From assembly GCA_003599505.1 (NCBI GenBank), contig QZKO01000082.1:1-34746 (forward strand): 34,746 bases of DNA, given 5' to 3'. The notes beneath the pieces are model-generated. The model was not told the origin of the DNA. It saw only the letters and a list, made by a program, of their open reading frames with translations, and did not search any database. This stretch comes from Nitrospiraceae bacterium (GTDB lineage Bacteria; Nitrospirota; Thermodesulfovibrionia; UBA6902). How positions within the stretch are numbered: position 1 is the first letter of the stretch; every line of letters starts with the position of its first letter. The translations under genes and the position numbers were made by a program. This document shows, in pieces, positions 22,182-31,349 of this stretch.

Positions 22182-23645
22182 CTACTTAATCATCTTCTCG
22201 ATAAAGATGAAAAAACGTCCCAGCCGTTTATAGGTAAGGTAAAGATAGAGTTCTACAAAAAATTTATAGTTCCTGTTCCTCCACCTCCAGAGTGAAAGCG
22301 AATGCAGAGGGCCGAATACCAGGCGGCTCCAGAAGTTCCTGAGGAACCTGTCGTAACGGAACGCAAGAAAGGTGTTTATATAGATTGCGTTCAGGAGTTT
22401 CGGGTTTTTTATCCACGGATTTCTTATCTCGTCGTGACCAAAATTCTTCCAGCCCTCAAGGCTCGCGGGGGGGCTGAACCCGGCCTTCAGCGCCTCTTCA
22501 TAGAGGAGGGTGCCGGGCAATGGGACATACGGCTGAATGGGGACTTCGGAGCCGGGATGCCTCCTGCGGATCTCGTCCGCAAAATCCAGGGTCCTTGTAA
22601 GCTGTTCATCAGTCTGGTTGGGCAGGCCGATTATCAGTGAGTAGAGCGTCTTGATGTTGCCTTCGGACACGGTGGCAATACCCTCGTCGATCATCCTCCG
22701 GTTCTGCCCTTTTCTTATGTACTTCAAGACTTCGTCGTCCGGCGACTCCACGCCGAAGAACAGGTAAACGCACCCGCTGTCTTCAAACTTCTTCAGCAGC
22801 TCAGGAGTGAAGGTGTTTATCCTGACATTGGCTATCCATTTAAAATCAAGCTCACGCAGGAGATCGAGGATGTTGAGCATCATGTCCTTCCTGCCCGCAA
22901 GGAAGGTGTCGTCATAGAATGTTAATTTATGAACGCCTAAAGCCTTCAGTTTGAGAAGCTCGGCCCGCACCTTTTCAACGCTTTTGATGCGGCAGACATT
23001 TTTATGGAAATATACGTTGTAGCAGAAACCGCATTTGTGCGGGCATCCCCTTGATGATTCGTAACCGATGTTTTCAAGGGTGTCTCCCGACCTCCTGATG
23101 TACTCCAGCAATATGTCCTTACCCTTGCCTTCATACGGGAAAGGCAGGTTCTCTATGTCTAAAAAATCCCGGTCCCTGTTCAGGATGTTTTTCCCGCTGC
23201 TCTTCCAGCCCAATCCGTCAATATCGCTGAAATCCTTTTTCCCCTGCTGCAAGGCCTGCGCCAGTTCCAGTAATGTCTGCTCCCCTTCTCCCTTCACTAC
23301 AAAATCAACGAATTCCGATTCAAGTGTCTGCTCCGCCATCATAGAGGGGTGCGTCCCGCCCCAGACAAGAGGGATTCCGGGATCGATCTTGCGGACAAGC
23401 TTCGCGAGCCTGAGCGTATTCTTTATCTGGAAGCAGGTCATGGTAGAAAGACCTATCAGAAGGGGCCCTCTCCTCACCAGCTCCCTGAACCGTTCACCCT
23501 TATGGATCCTCTCATCAAAATACTCCACCTCAATGCCGCGCTGTTCCAGATAAGCGCCCAGGGAGAGGATCGCCAGCGGCGTCCACGCATGATAGGGGAA
23601 CGGACTTGCGTTTGCGTATGCCAGGACGACTAAATTTTTATTCAT
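22182..23645 (-). CDS. B12-binding-type radical SAM protein
   Basis: 487 residues from the ATG at 23645; a TTG at 23657 overlapping the upstream stop would add four residues. Residues 1-150 look like a cobalamin-binding-type Rossmann domain (PLAILSLGAYLEQRGIEVEY, GLSTMTCFQIKNTL), but a clear DxHxxG cobalamin ligand is missing. The radical SAM cluster motif is RGCPHKCGFC (C201, C205, C208), followed by FYDDTFLAG and VRINTFTPELLKKF. Proteins of this layout carry out methylations or rearrangements in lipid, cofactor or natural-product pathways; the substrate is unknown. It sits 8 bases after a glycosyltransferase gene, hinting at a surface glycan or lipid role. Confidence 0.85.
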   Translation of the reverse strand: MNKNLVVLAYANASPFPYHAWTPLAILSLGAYLEQRGIEVEYFDERIHKGERFRELVRRGPLLIGLSTMTCFQIKNTLRLAKLVRKIDPGIPLVWGGTHPSMMAEQTLESEFVDFVVKGEGEQTLLELAQALQQGKKDFSDIDGLGWKSSGKNILNRDRDFLDIENLPFPYEGKGKDILLEYIRRSGDTLENIGYESSRGCPHKCGFCYNVYFHKNVCRIKSVEKVRAELLKLKALGVHKLTFYDDTFLAGRKDMMLNILDLLRELDFKWIANVRINTFTPELLKKFEDSGCVYLFFGVESPDDEVLKYIRKGQNRRMIDEGIATVSEGNIKTLYSLIIGLPNQTDEQLTRTLDFADEIRRRHPGSEVPIQPYVPLPGTLLYEEALKAGFSPPASLEGWKNFGHDEIRNPWIKNPKLLNAIYINTFLAFRYDRFLRNFWSRLVFGPLHSLSLWRWRNRNYKFFVELYLYLTYKRLGRFFIFIEKMIK

Positions 23646-23653
23646 AGTTTCTC

Positions 23654-23697
23654 TCAACCCCTTGAACCCTCGAACCCTTGAACCCTCAAACCCCTTT
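23654..23697. repeat. CCCTTGAACC-type dispersed repeat at a gene junction
   Basis: Three head-to-tail degenerate copies of a CCCTTGAA/CCCTCGAA unit form this element, which overlaps the 3' end of the glycosyltransferase gene and its stop. The same unit recurs in both orientations at 26189-26268 downstream of dnaA. Confidence 0.75.
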
Positions 23698-24652
23698 TAA
23701 ACGGATAACTCACAACCGCGTACATTGCGGCAACCATAATCTCTATTCCAAGAAAATAGTTCAGCAGCAGCGCCCTTGCCGCGAACGCAAGGCCTTTTTC
23801 TTTCCGCATGAAATTCCACCACTTCAAATTTGAAACCAGATAAGCAGTCAGAAGAAATAAAAACAGGTATTTCGCAAGACCGGCAACCGGCATAAAAAAC
23901 ACCAGCAGGAAGCTGAGGAAGGCGCATATCGCCGCTATCCCGTTGCCCGGAGAAGTGGGTCCGGCGTTGTCAAGCTTTTTTGCCCTGAAAAACAGGTGGA
24001 CCCACATGACAGTGCGTCTGAAATATATCCTCAGGGCCTGTTTAAAATCCGCGAACTGGTGCCTTACAAGAATTTTCGGATCGAGGATAATGCAGTCTTC
24101 TTTATTGATCCTTCTGGCCAGCTCAAAATCCTCCACGTCGGCCCCCCTGTAATTTTCATTATAACCGCCGATCTTCAGGAAGAAGTCCTTCTTTATCGCG
24201 CCGCAGCGGGGCGCAAAAACGCTCACCCTGTCATACTGCCGGCTTATGAGATGTACATATTCAAACATCGCCATATACGCAGGGACAAAACCCCTGTTCA
24301 ACGGCTCGGTCGAGCAAACGCCGATAACGCATTTCGAGTCCGGATTTTTTTTAAAATATTCCTTGACTTCCCTGACAGAGCCGTCGAGGACAATTACGTC
24401 CGAATCAAGAAAAAAGATTATGTCCCCTTCCGCAGCTTTCACCCCGATGTTCCTTGCCCTGGCAGGCCCTCCGTTTTTTTTCAGCTCAACGACCCTTACA
24501 GGGTAGGTTCCGGCGATCTTCACTGTGTCGTCCTGAGAACAGTCGTCTATAATAATTACTTCCATATCTTCAATTTTGTTCCTGAAAATGGAGTCAAGGA
24601 GGGGCGTCATAAACCGTTCCGCGTTATATGTGGGGATGACGATTGAAACCAT
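23654..24652 (-). CDS. Family 2 glycosyltransferase with C-terminal membrane segments
   Basis: 332 residues. The GT-A fold starts at VSIVIPTYNAERFM, with nucleotide-sugar residues IIIDDCSQDDT, NIGVKAAEGD and the DxD motif FFLDSDV (D83-D85), and an acceptor-side ADVEDFELARRI. Two to three hydrophobic segments follow (about residues 235-310), so it is membrane-attached and likely glycosylates a lipid-linked acceptor. The last dozen residues (RVQGFEGSRG) are encoded by a dispersed CAAGGGTTC-type repeat that runs into the radical SAM start. The promoter upstream predicts an almost leaderless mRNA. Confidence 0.88.
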   Translation of the reverse strand: MVSIVIPTYNAERFMTPLLDSIFRNKIEDMEVIIIDDCSQDDTVKIAGTYPVRVVELKKNGGPARARNIGVKAAEGDIIFFLDSDVIVLDGSVREVKEYFKKNPDSKCVIGVCSTEPLNRGFVPAYMAMFEYVHLISRQYDRVSVFAPRCGAIKKDFFLKIGGYNENYRGADVEDFELARRINKEDCIILDPKILVRHQFADFKQALRIYFRRTVMWVHLFFRAKKLDNAGPTSPGNGIAAICAFLSFLLVFFMPVAGLAKYLFLFLLTAYLVSNLKWWNFMRKEKGLAFAARALLLNYFLGIEIMVAAMYAVVSYPFKRGLRVQGFEGSRG

Positions 24653-24661
24653 ATTTTTTAA

Positions 24662-24691
24662 AGTATAAAGTTAATATCACTATAAAATCAA
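24662..24691 (-). promoter_or_regulatory. Promoter of the glycosyltransferase operon
   Basis: On the minus strand TTGATT (24691-24686) and TATACT (24667-24662) are 18 bases apart. The -10 ends 9 bases before the ATG at 24652, so the leader would be only about 2-3 bases. The upstream sequence TTAAAAAAT has no Shine-Dalgarno. Confidence 0.6.
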
Positions 24692-24718
24692 ATAATCATT
24701 TTTGCGCATAAAAAAAGC

Positions 24719-24748
24719 TTGCCTCTGACAAAGTAGATGGGATATAAT
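24719..24748 (+). promoter_or_regulatory. dnaA promoter
   Basis: TTGCCT (24719-24724) and TATAAT (24743-24748) are separated by 18 bases. The predicted start near 24755 leaves a leader of about 96 bases that contains the DnaA-box-like cluster. Confidence 0.65.
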
Positions 24749-24772
24749 AGCTCACTCTCCAACCGAGGAAAG

Positions 24773-24803
24773 TAATCAACAACTTATAAACATATGTTAA
24801 TAA
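24773..24803 (+). promoter_or_regulatory. Cluster of three DnaA-box-like 9-mers, putative oriC/dnaA autoregulation site
   Basis: TAATCAACA (24773), TTATAAACA (24784) and, inverted, TGTTAATAA (24795, i.e. TTATTAACA) each differ from TTATCCACA at two positions. Their starts are exactly 11 bases apart, one helical turn. The last two form a 20-base near-palindrome, TTATAAACATATGTTAATAA. They lie in the AT-rich 198-base gap between divergent genes directly upstream of dnaA, where oriC is commonly found, and downstream of the predicted dnaA transcription start. Confidence 0.5.
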
Positions 24804-24850
24804 CTATAATTGTCATTTCAAAGGCCTTTTAACTCTAAGAGAAAGAAATA

Positions 24851-26188
24851 ATGACCATGGAAGAAGCCTGGACAAAAACCATTGAAGCAATAGGCGCAAA
24901 AGTCGGCAGCCAGACCTTTGATCTGTGGTTCAGACCTCTGAAATTTATTGAAGTCCAGGACCAGCAGATTATCGTTGAAGTCCCTAACAGGTTTTTCAAG
25001 GAATGGATTGAAGACCACTACCCCGGTCTTATTACCGAGACCGTTGAAAAATTTCTGAAAAAAGAGGTTTCCATAAGGTTCAGGGTCTTTGAGAAAAAAG
25101 AAGACCCGGCGCTCAAAAAGATCGAGACAAAGCAGGAAAACAGGAGGGCCAAGCTGGCCAACAGGGGTATCTTTCTCAATCCGAAGTTCACCTTTGATGC
25201 CTTTGTTGTAGGCGCCAGCAACCAGTTCGCCCATGCTGCCGCGAGGGCGGTCGCCGACGCACCCGGCAAATCGTATAACCCGTTTTTTATCTTCGGCGGC
25301 GTCGGGTTGGGAAAGACCCACCTCATGAACTCCATCGGCAACAGGATAGTCGACAAACAGCCGGGGGTAAAGATGATGTACGCCCCGGCAGAGCAGTTCA
25401 CCAACGAATTCGTCTATTCCATGAGAAACGACAGGATGGATGAGTTCAAGGCGAAATACAGGAGCCTCGACGTCCTTCTTATTGACGACATCCAGTTCAT
25501 TGCCGGCAAGAGCGGGACACAAGAGGAGATGTTCCATACATTTAACGCCCTTTACGATTCACATAAACAGATCGTATTCTCAAGCGACAGGCCTCCAAAA
25601 GACATTTCTCCGATTACCGAGCGTCTCAGGTCGCGTTTCGGCATGGGACTTATTGCCGATATCCAGATCCCGGATGTGGAGACAAAGATGGCGATCCTGG
25701 GAAAAAAGTCCGAAATGGAGGGAATACAGTTGCCTGAGGACGTCAGTTACTTTCTCGCGAGCAGGGTAAAGTCAAACATCAGGGACCTTGAGGCGTGCAT
25801 GATACGGCTTGGGGCCCACTCTTCACTCACCGGCAAAACAATATCCGTTGAGATGACAAAAGAAGTGCTCAGGGACCTTATTTTCGAAGAAGAAAAGGCC
25901 TTAACAGTTGAATACGTCCTGAAGAACGTGTGCGAATATTATGGACTGAAAATGCAGGACATCAAGGCCAGGAAGAGGACGAGAGATATTGCCTTCCCGC
26001 GCCAGATAGCCATGTATCTGAGCAAAGTCCTTACGGACTCCTCGCTGAGCGAGATCGGGAAAAACTTCGGGGGCAAGGACCATTCCACGGTCATCCATGC
26101 CTGTAAACTGATAGAGGAGCGCAGAAAAAAAGATGAAGAGTTTGACAGGAAGATCGATTTTCTTATAAAAAAGATCAAAGGAAGCTGA
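24851..26188 (+). CDS. dnaA: Chromosomal replication initiator DnaA
   Basis: 445 residues with all four DnaA domains: N-terminal WTKTIEAIGAKVG (domain I), a short linker, AAA+ domain III with Walker A FGGVGLGKTHLM (K155) and Walker B VLLIDDIQFI, and domain IV with the DnaA signature KDHSTVIHACKLIEE. It binds DnaA boxes and melts oriC. The ATG at 24851 has only a weak GAGAAAG upstream. It is divergent from the glycosyltransferase gene and is followed by dnaN. Confidence 0.97.
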   Translation: MTMEEAWTKTIEAIGAKVGSQTFDLWFRPLKFIEVQDQQIIVEVPNRFFKEWIEDHYPGLITETVEKFLKKEVSIRFRVFEKKEDPALKKIETKQENRRAKLANRGIFLNPKFTFDAFVVGASNQFAHAAARAVADAPGKSYNPFFIFGGVGLGKTHLMNSIGNRIVDKQPGVKMMYAPAEQFTNEFVYSMRNDRMDEFKAKYRSLDVLLIDDIQFIAGKSGTQEEMFHTFNALYDSHKQIVFSSDRPPKDISPITERLRSRFGMGLIADIQIPDVETKMAILGKKSEMEGIQLPEDVSYFLASRVKSNIRDLEACMIRLGAHSSLTGKTISVEMTKEVLRDLIFEEEKALTVEYVLKNVCEYYGLKMQDIKARKRTRDIAFPRQIAMYLSKVLTDSSLSEIGKNFGGKDHSTVIHACKLIEERRKKDEEFDRKIDFLIKKIKGS

Positions 26189-26268
26189 AGGGTTCAAGGG
26201 TTCAAGGGTTCGAGGGTAAGCAGCTTTTCTTGACCCCTTGAACCCTCGACCCCTTGGACCCTTGAAAT
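26189..26268. repeat. Long palindromic repeat between dnaA and dnaN
   Basis: The left arm repeats AGGGTTCAAGGGTTC and the right arm repeats CCCCTTGAACCCTCG, separated by about 15 bases, so the RNA could form a long hairpin. It uses the same unit as the 23654-23697 repeat. It could end dnaA transcription in part or merely be a dispersed element. Confidence 0.75.
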
Positions 26269-26278
26269 AGGATTAATC

Positions 26279-26308
26279 ATGAAAATTTTTTTGTGGAGGG
26301 TTGAATGA
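26279..26308 (+). other. Nine-codon open frame overlapping the dnaN start
   Basis: ATG at 26279 opens MKIFLWRVE and ends in TGA at 26306-26308, overlapping the dnaN ATG as ATGA. It has no convincing ribosome site of its own; the GGAGG inside it is the Shine-Dalgarno of dnaN. It might couple translation to dnaN, or be chance. Confidence 0.25.
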
Positions 26309-27411
26309 AGCTGAAGATACAGAAGGAAGAGATACAGAACGTATTACAGAACATCCAGGGGATTGCGGACAAAAAAACAACCATGCCGATACTCAGCCAT
26401 TTCCTGCTGAAGGTCGACAAGACTGCTTCTCTTATGGCAACCGATCTTGATATAGCGCTCAGGGGACCTCTCAAGGCCGAGATCATGGAGACCGGCAGTC
26501 TGTGTATCCCCGCGAGAAAACTGTTTGAGATCGCGAGGGAGGTTGAAGGGGAAATCCTGTTAGAGTCGCAGGAGAACAACTGGGTGCGGGTCACCTCCGG
26601 AAAAAGCACGTTTAAACTCATGGGGCTTCCGGAATCGGACTTTCCGGCGCTGCCCGATGTCAAGAAGTCGGAAGAGCTCACAATTTCAGCGGACAAACTC
26701 GGGGGCATGATCGAGAAGACCGTCTATGCAACCGGCGAGAGCGACACCAGATATACCCTGAACGGCCTGCTCCTGCATTTCACTCCGAAGAAAAAGAATG
26801 TGGAATTCAGGATGGTCGGCACCGACGGACACAGGCTTTCCCTGATCACGATAACAGTTGAAGGGAAGTTGTCCGAAGAGAAAAAAATAATCCTCCCCAA
26901 AAAGGCGGCGCTGGAGCTGAAGAAACTCATGGAAGGCAGCGCCGAAGACGTAACAGTTTACATCGACAAGAACCACGTATTCTTCAGCATCAACGGCGTC
27001 ATGCTTACCTCAAGGCTTATTGAGGGAACGTACCCCAACTATGACCAGGTAATTCCGAAAAACAATGAAAAAGAGGTCGCAATTGACAGGGCCGAGTTTC
27101 TGAAGGCCCTGAAAAGGACCTCGATCATGAGCAGGGAAAGGACGCACGCTGTCAGGTTCGATCTGGAAGCCGGAAAGATCACTTTGATATCCATGAACCC
27201 GGATATCGGCGAGGCCAGGGAGGAAATCGCGGCCAGGTACAAAGGGGACCAGATGACAATAGGCTATAATGCCCGCTACTTGATGGACATACTGCAGGTC
27301 ATGGGAAGCGAATCAGTGCTTATGGAGCTCCAGGAACCTCTGAGTCCGACCCTTGTGCTTGAAGAAAATAACAGGGACTACCTGTGCGTTGTTATGCCCA
27401 TGAGAACGTAA
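26305..27411 (+). CDS. dnaN: DNA polymerase III beta subunit (sliding clamp)
   Basis: 368 residues, normal length for the three-domain beta clamp. It starts MKLKIQKEEIQNVLQNIQGI, and includes the conserved TDLDIALRGPL, VGTDGHRLSLITI and NARYLMDIL segments, with the clamp end VVMPMR. It tethers polymerase III to DNA and is a docking site for repair proteins such as MutL, also in this window. A good GGAGG precedes the start. recF, usually next, is not present before gyrB. Confidence 0.97.
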   Translation: MKLKIQKEEIQNVLQNIQGIADKKTTMPILSHFLLKVDKTASLMATDLDIALRGPLKAEIMETGSLCIPARKLFEIAREVEGEILLESQENNWVRVTSGKSTFKLMGLPESDFPALPDVKKSEELTISADKLGGMIEKTVYATGESDTRYTLNGLLLHFTPKKKNVEFRMVGTDGHRLSLITITVEGKLSEEKKIILPKKAALELKKLMEGSAEDVTVYIDKNHVFFSINGVMLTSRLIEGTYPNYDQVIPKNNEKEVAIDRAEFLKALKRTSIMSRERTHAVRFDLEAGKITLISMNPDIGEAREEIAARYKGDQMTIGYNARYLMDILQVMGSESVLMELQEPLSPTLVLEENNRDYLCVVMPMRT

Positions 27412-27420
27412 TAGAAAAGA

Positions 27421-27496
27421 GACAAAGGGTCAAAGGCACTAAGGCACAGAGTGGTTTTCCCCCTTTGTGCCTCTGTCCCTTTGAACCTTTGTGCCT
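27421..27496. repeat. Imperfect long palindrome between dnaN and gyrB
   Basis: Left arm words CAAAGGGTCAAAGGCAC and AAGGCACAGAG pair with CCTTTGTGCC, CTCTGTCCCTTT and GAACCTTTGTGCC on the right, around a TTTTCC centre. The arms are about 33 bases. It takes up most of the 109-base gap and looks like another dispersed repeat family. Confidence 0.7.
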
Positions 27497-27520
27497 ATTT
27501 AATTAATAGAAAGGAAGTAA

Positions 27521-29908
<2,388 letters not shown>

Positions 29909-30670
29909 TTATACCCGCAATACTCCCGTCGCCGCATACCGGCTTGCCGTAAACAAAGGCAAACTCTCGCCTAAAACCTTGCGATGGGTTTTCAGCGCGG
30001 TACCGGGATCGTTATTATTGTTTGAAAGATGCGCGAGGCAGGCCCATTTCAACCGGCTGCCGGATTGAAGCAGCTCTGCCGATTCCACGTTTGAGAGATG
30101 GCCGCGCGGTCCGGCTATGCGTCTTTTCAGAAAAGCGGGATACGGGCCGCGAGCAAGCATTTCAGGGTCATAATTACTTTCAAGAAAAACGGCGTCAAGG
30201 GTCCCCATTATGGGAACAAGGTCTTTAAAGACATGCCCAAGGTCCGTCAAAATCCCCAGACGCTTTTCACGGGAAGAGACGACAAACGCCACGCCGTCAA
30301 CGCCGTCATGAGGGGAAGGGACGGTCTGAACGGACACCTTGCTGAAATGGAGTTCTTCGCCTGCCCTGAAGCAGTTGACATTATTCAAACGTCCCAGTCC
30401 GTGAGCGACCGAAGCGCTGTCAAGGGTTTTCGGGGTAATAAAGACGGGCAGACCGAACTTCCGCTGGAATACTCCCGCGTAACGAACGTGGTCGGCATGG
30501 TCATGAGATATTATCAGCGCGTCGACGTCCCTGATATCGCGTCCGCATAACGCAAGCCTGCGTAAGGCCTGGACGCCTGAAATGCCGGCGTCAAACAGAA
30601 GCCTCACCCCTTCTGTCTCTACGTACAAACAGTTGCCGTTGCTTCCGGACTGCAGCGAGATCGCGATCAC
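29909..30670 (-). CDS. WalJ/YycJ-like metallo-beta-lactamase-fold hydrolase
   Basis: 253 residues if the GTG at 30670 is the start; that makes the protein begin with the family-typical strand and SGSNGNCLYVE motif. An upstream frame to 30751 is open, but it runs through a dispersed repeat and encodes no conserved residues. The metal-binding motif is ISHDHADHVRYAG, with later SPHDGVDG, GILTDLGHVFK and FLESNYDPEML. Such proteins are predicted nucleases (WalJ/YycJ exonuclease-like) linked to DNA metabolism. A TATAAT lies only 3 bases before the GTG, so either transcription starts further upstream or the start is uncertain. Confidence 0.82.
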   Translation of the reverse strand: MIAISLQSGSNGNCLYVETEGVRLLFDAGISGVQALRRLALCGRDIRDVDALIISHDHADHVRYAGVFQRKFGLPVFITPKTLDSASVAHGLGRLNNVNCFRAGEELHFSKVSVQTVPSPHDGVDGVAFVVSSREKRLGILTDLGHVFKDLVPIMGTLDAVFLESNYDPEMLARGPYPAFLKRRIAGPRGHLSNVESAELLQSGSRLKWACLAHLSNNNNDPGTALKTHRKVLGESLPLFTASRYAATGVLRV

Positions 30671-30702
30671 GCTATTATATTGCACACAGAGGCGGCAGAT
30701 TA

Positions 30703-30774
30703 CAAGGAGCAGGGGCGAAGCGGCGCCTCGCCTGGATAAAAGGGCGACCAAACAGGCGACCCAACGGGTCGCCC
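30703..30774. repeat. GGGCGACC-type palindromic repeat between cytochrome and WalJ-like genes
   Basis: GGCGACCC-AAC-GGGTCGCC forms a perfect 8-pair hairpin, preceded by GGGCGACCAAACA and GGGGCGA...TCGCC arms. It belongs to the same GC-rich class as the hairpin after gyrA. It can act as a terminator for the cytochrome gene. Confidence 0.7.
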
Positions 30775-31119
30775 CTACTTGAATGTCTTCAGGATGTATT
30801 TCGCGAGCTCCTTCGCGTCCTTGTCCGGAATTGTGCTCTCGTCGAACTGCCTCATGCCCGGTCCGGGGTTTCTCATTATCCCTACAATATCTTCCGGCTT
30901 CTTTATCCCGTTCGCGTCAAGGTCTTTCCTGCGAAGGGTCTTCTCCGCATTAATTACATTGCCCCCGTCCGGATGACATACCGCGCAATTGTGCTTGAAC
31001 AACGTTTCTCCCAATCCGGATTCTGCTCCGGGTTTGCCAGGGCGCTCCCCGGAGCAGGCAATCATGACAAACAGGAAGACGCCTGTCGCGGAAGCAAGCG
31101 CCTGAAGGACCTTCTTCAT
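30775..31119 (-). CDS. Lipoprotein c-type cytochrome
   Basis: 114 residues. The N-terminus has a signal peptide ending in a lipobox (FVMIAC, C22 the lipid-bearing residue). The mature part has one haem motif, CAVCH (C45-C48-H49), and a Met in NPGPGMRQFDE (M89) as probable axial ligand. It resembles small class I cytochromes c (c553/c6-like) that carry electrons in the periplasm, membrane-anchored here. The tail PDKDAKELAKYILKTF is a typical terminal helix. Shine-Dalgarno GAGGAG; the gene is divergent from gyrA. Confidence 0.88.
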   Translation of the reverse strand: MKKVLQALASATGVFLFVMIACSGERPGKPGAESGLGETLFKHNCAVCHPDGGNVINAEKTLRRKDLDANGIKKPEDIVGIMRNPGPGMRQFDESTIPDKDAKELAKYILKTFK

Positions 31120-31255
31120 GTATTTTTCTCCTCTCAGGCTATTTATTCCAATTATATCAAAGCAATAATGAAAATCAAGGACGGACAGGCCTTTCGGAGG
31201 AGCAAAATGCTGAATGTTTTTCCGCTAAAATAGTCTGCGATTTCAGGCAAGAAAA

Positions 31256-31264
31256 TGTTATAAT
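31256..31264 (+). promoter_or_regulatory. Extended -10 promoter element of gyrA
   Basis: TG-T-TATAAT is a consensus extended -10. No good -35 is seen, as expected for extended -10 promoters. It gives a leader of about 80 bases before gyrA. Confidence 0.55.
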
Positions 31265-31349
31265 CTTTAGCTGATTCGGCATCAGCGGATCCGTTGATTC
31301 CTTGAAAGATACACCTGCACTCTTTCCGTGCATTTAAAAAGGAGAGCAC

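Noticed and set aside
24818-25537. Long minus-strand frame of 239 codons opposite dnaA
   Set aside because: Shadow of the dnaA coding sequence, with no motif and no ribosome site.
26189-26230. tRNA-like GGTTCGAGGG motif downstream of dnaA
   Set aside because: It is part of a reiterated AGGGTTCAAGGGTTC repeat; no acceptor or anticodon arms can be drawn.
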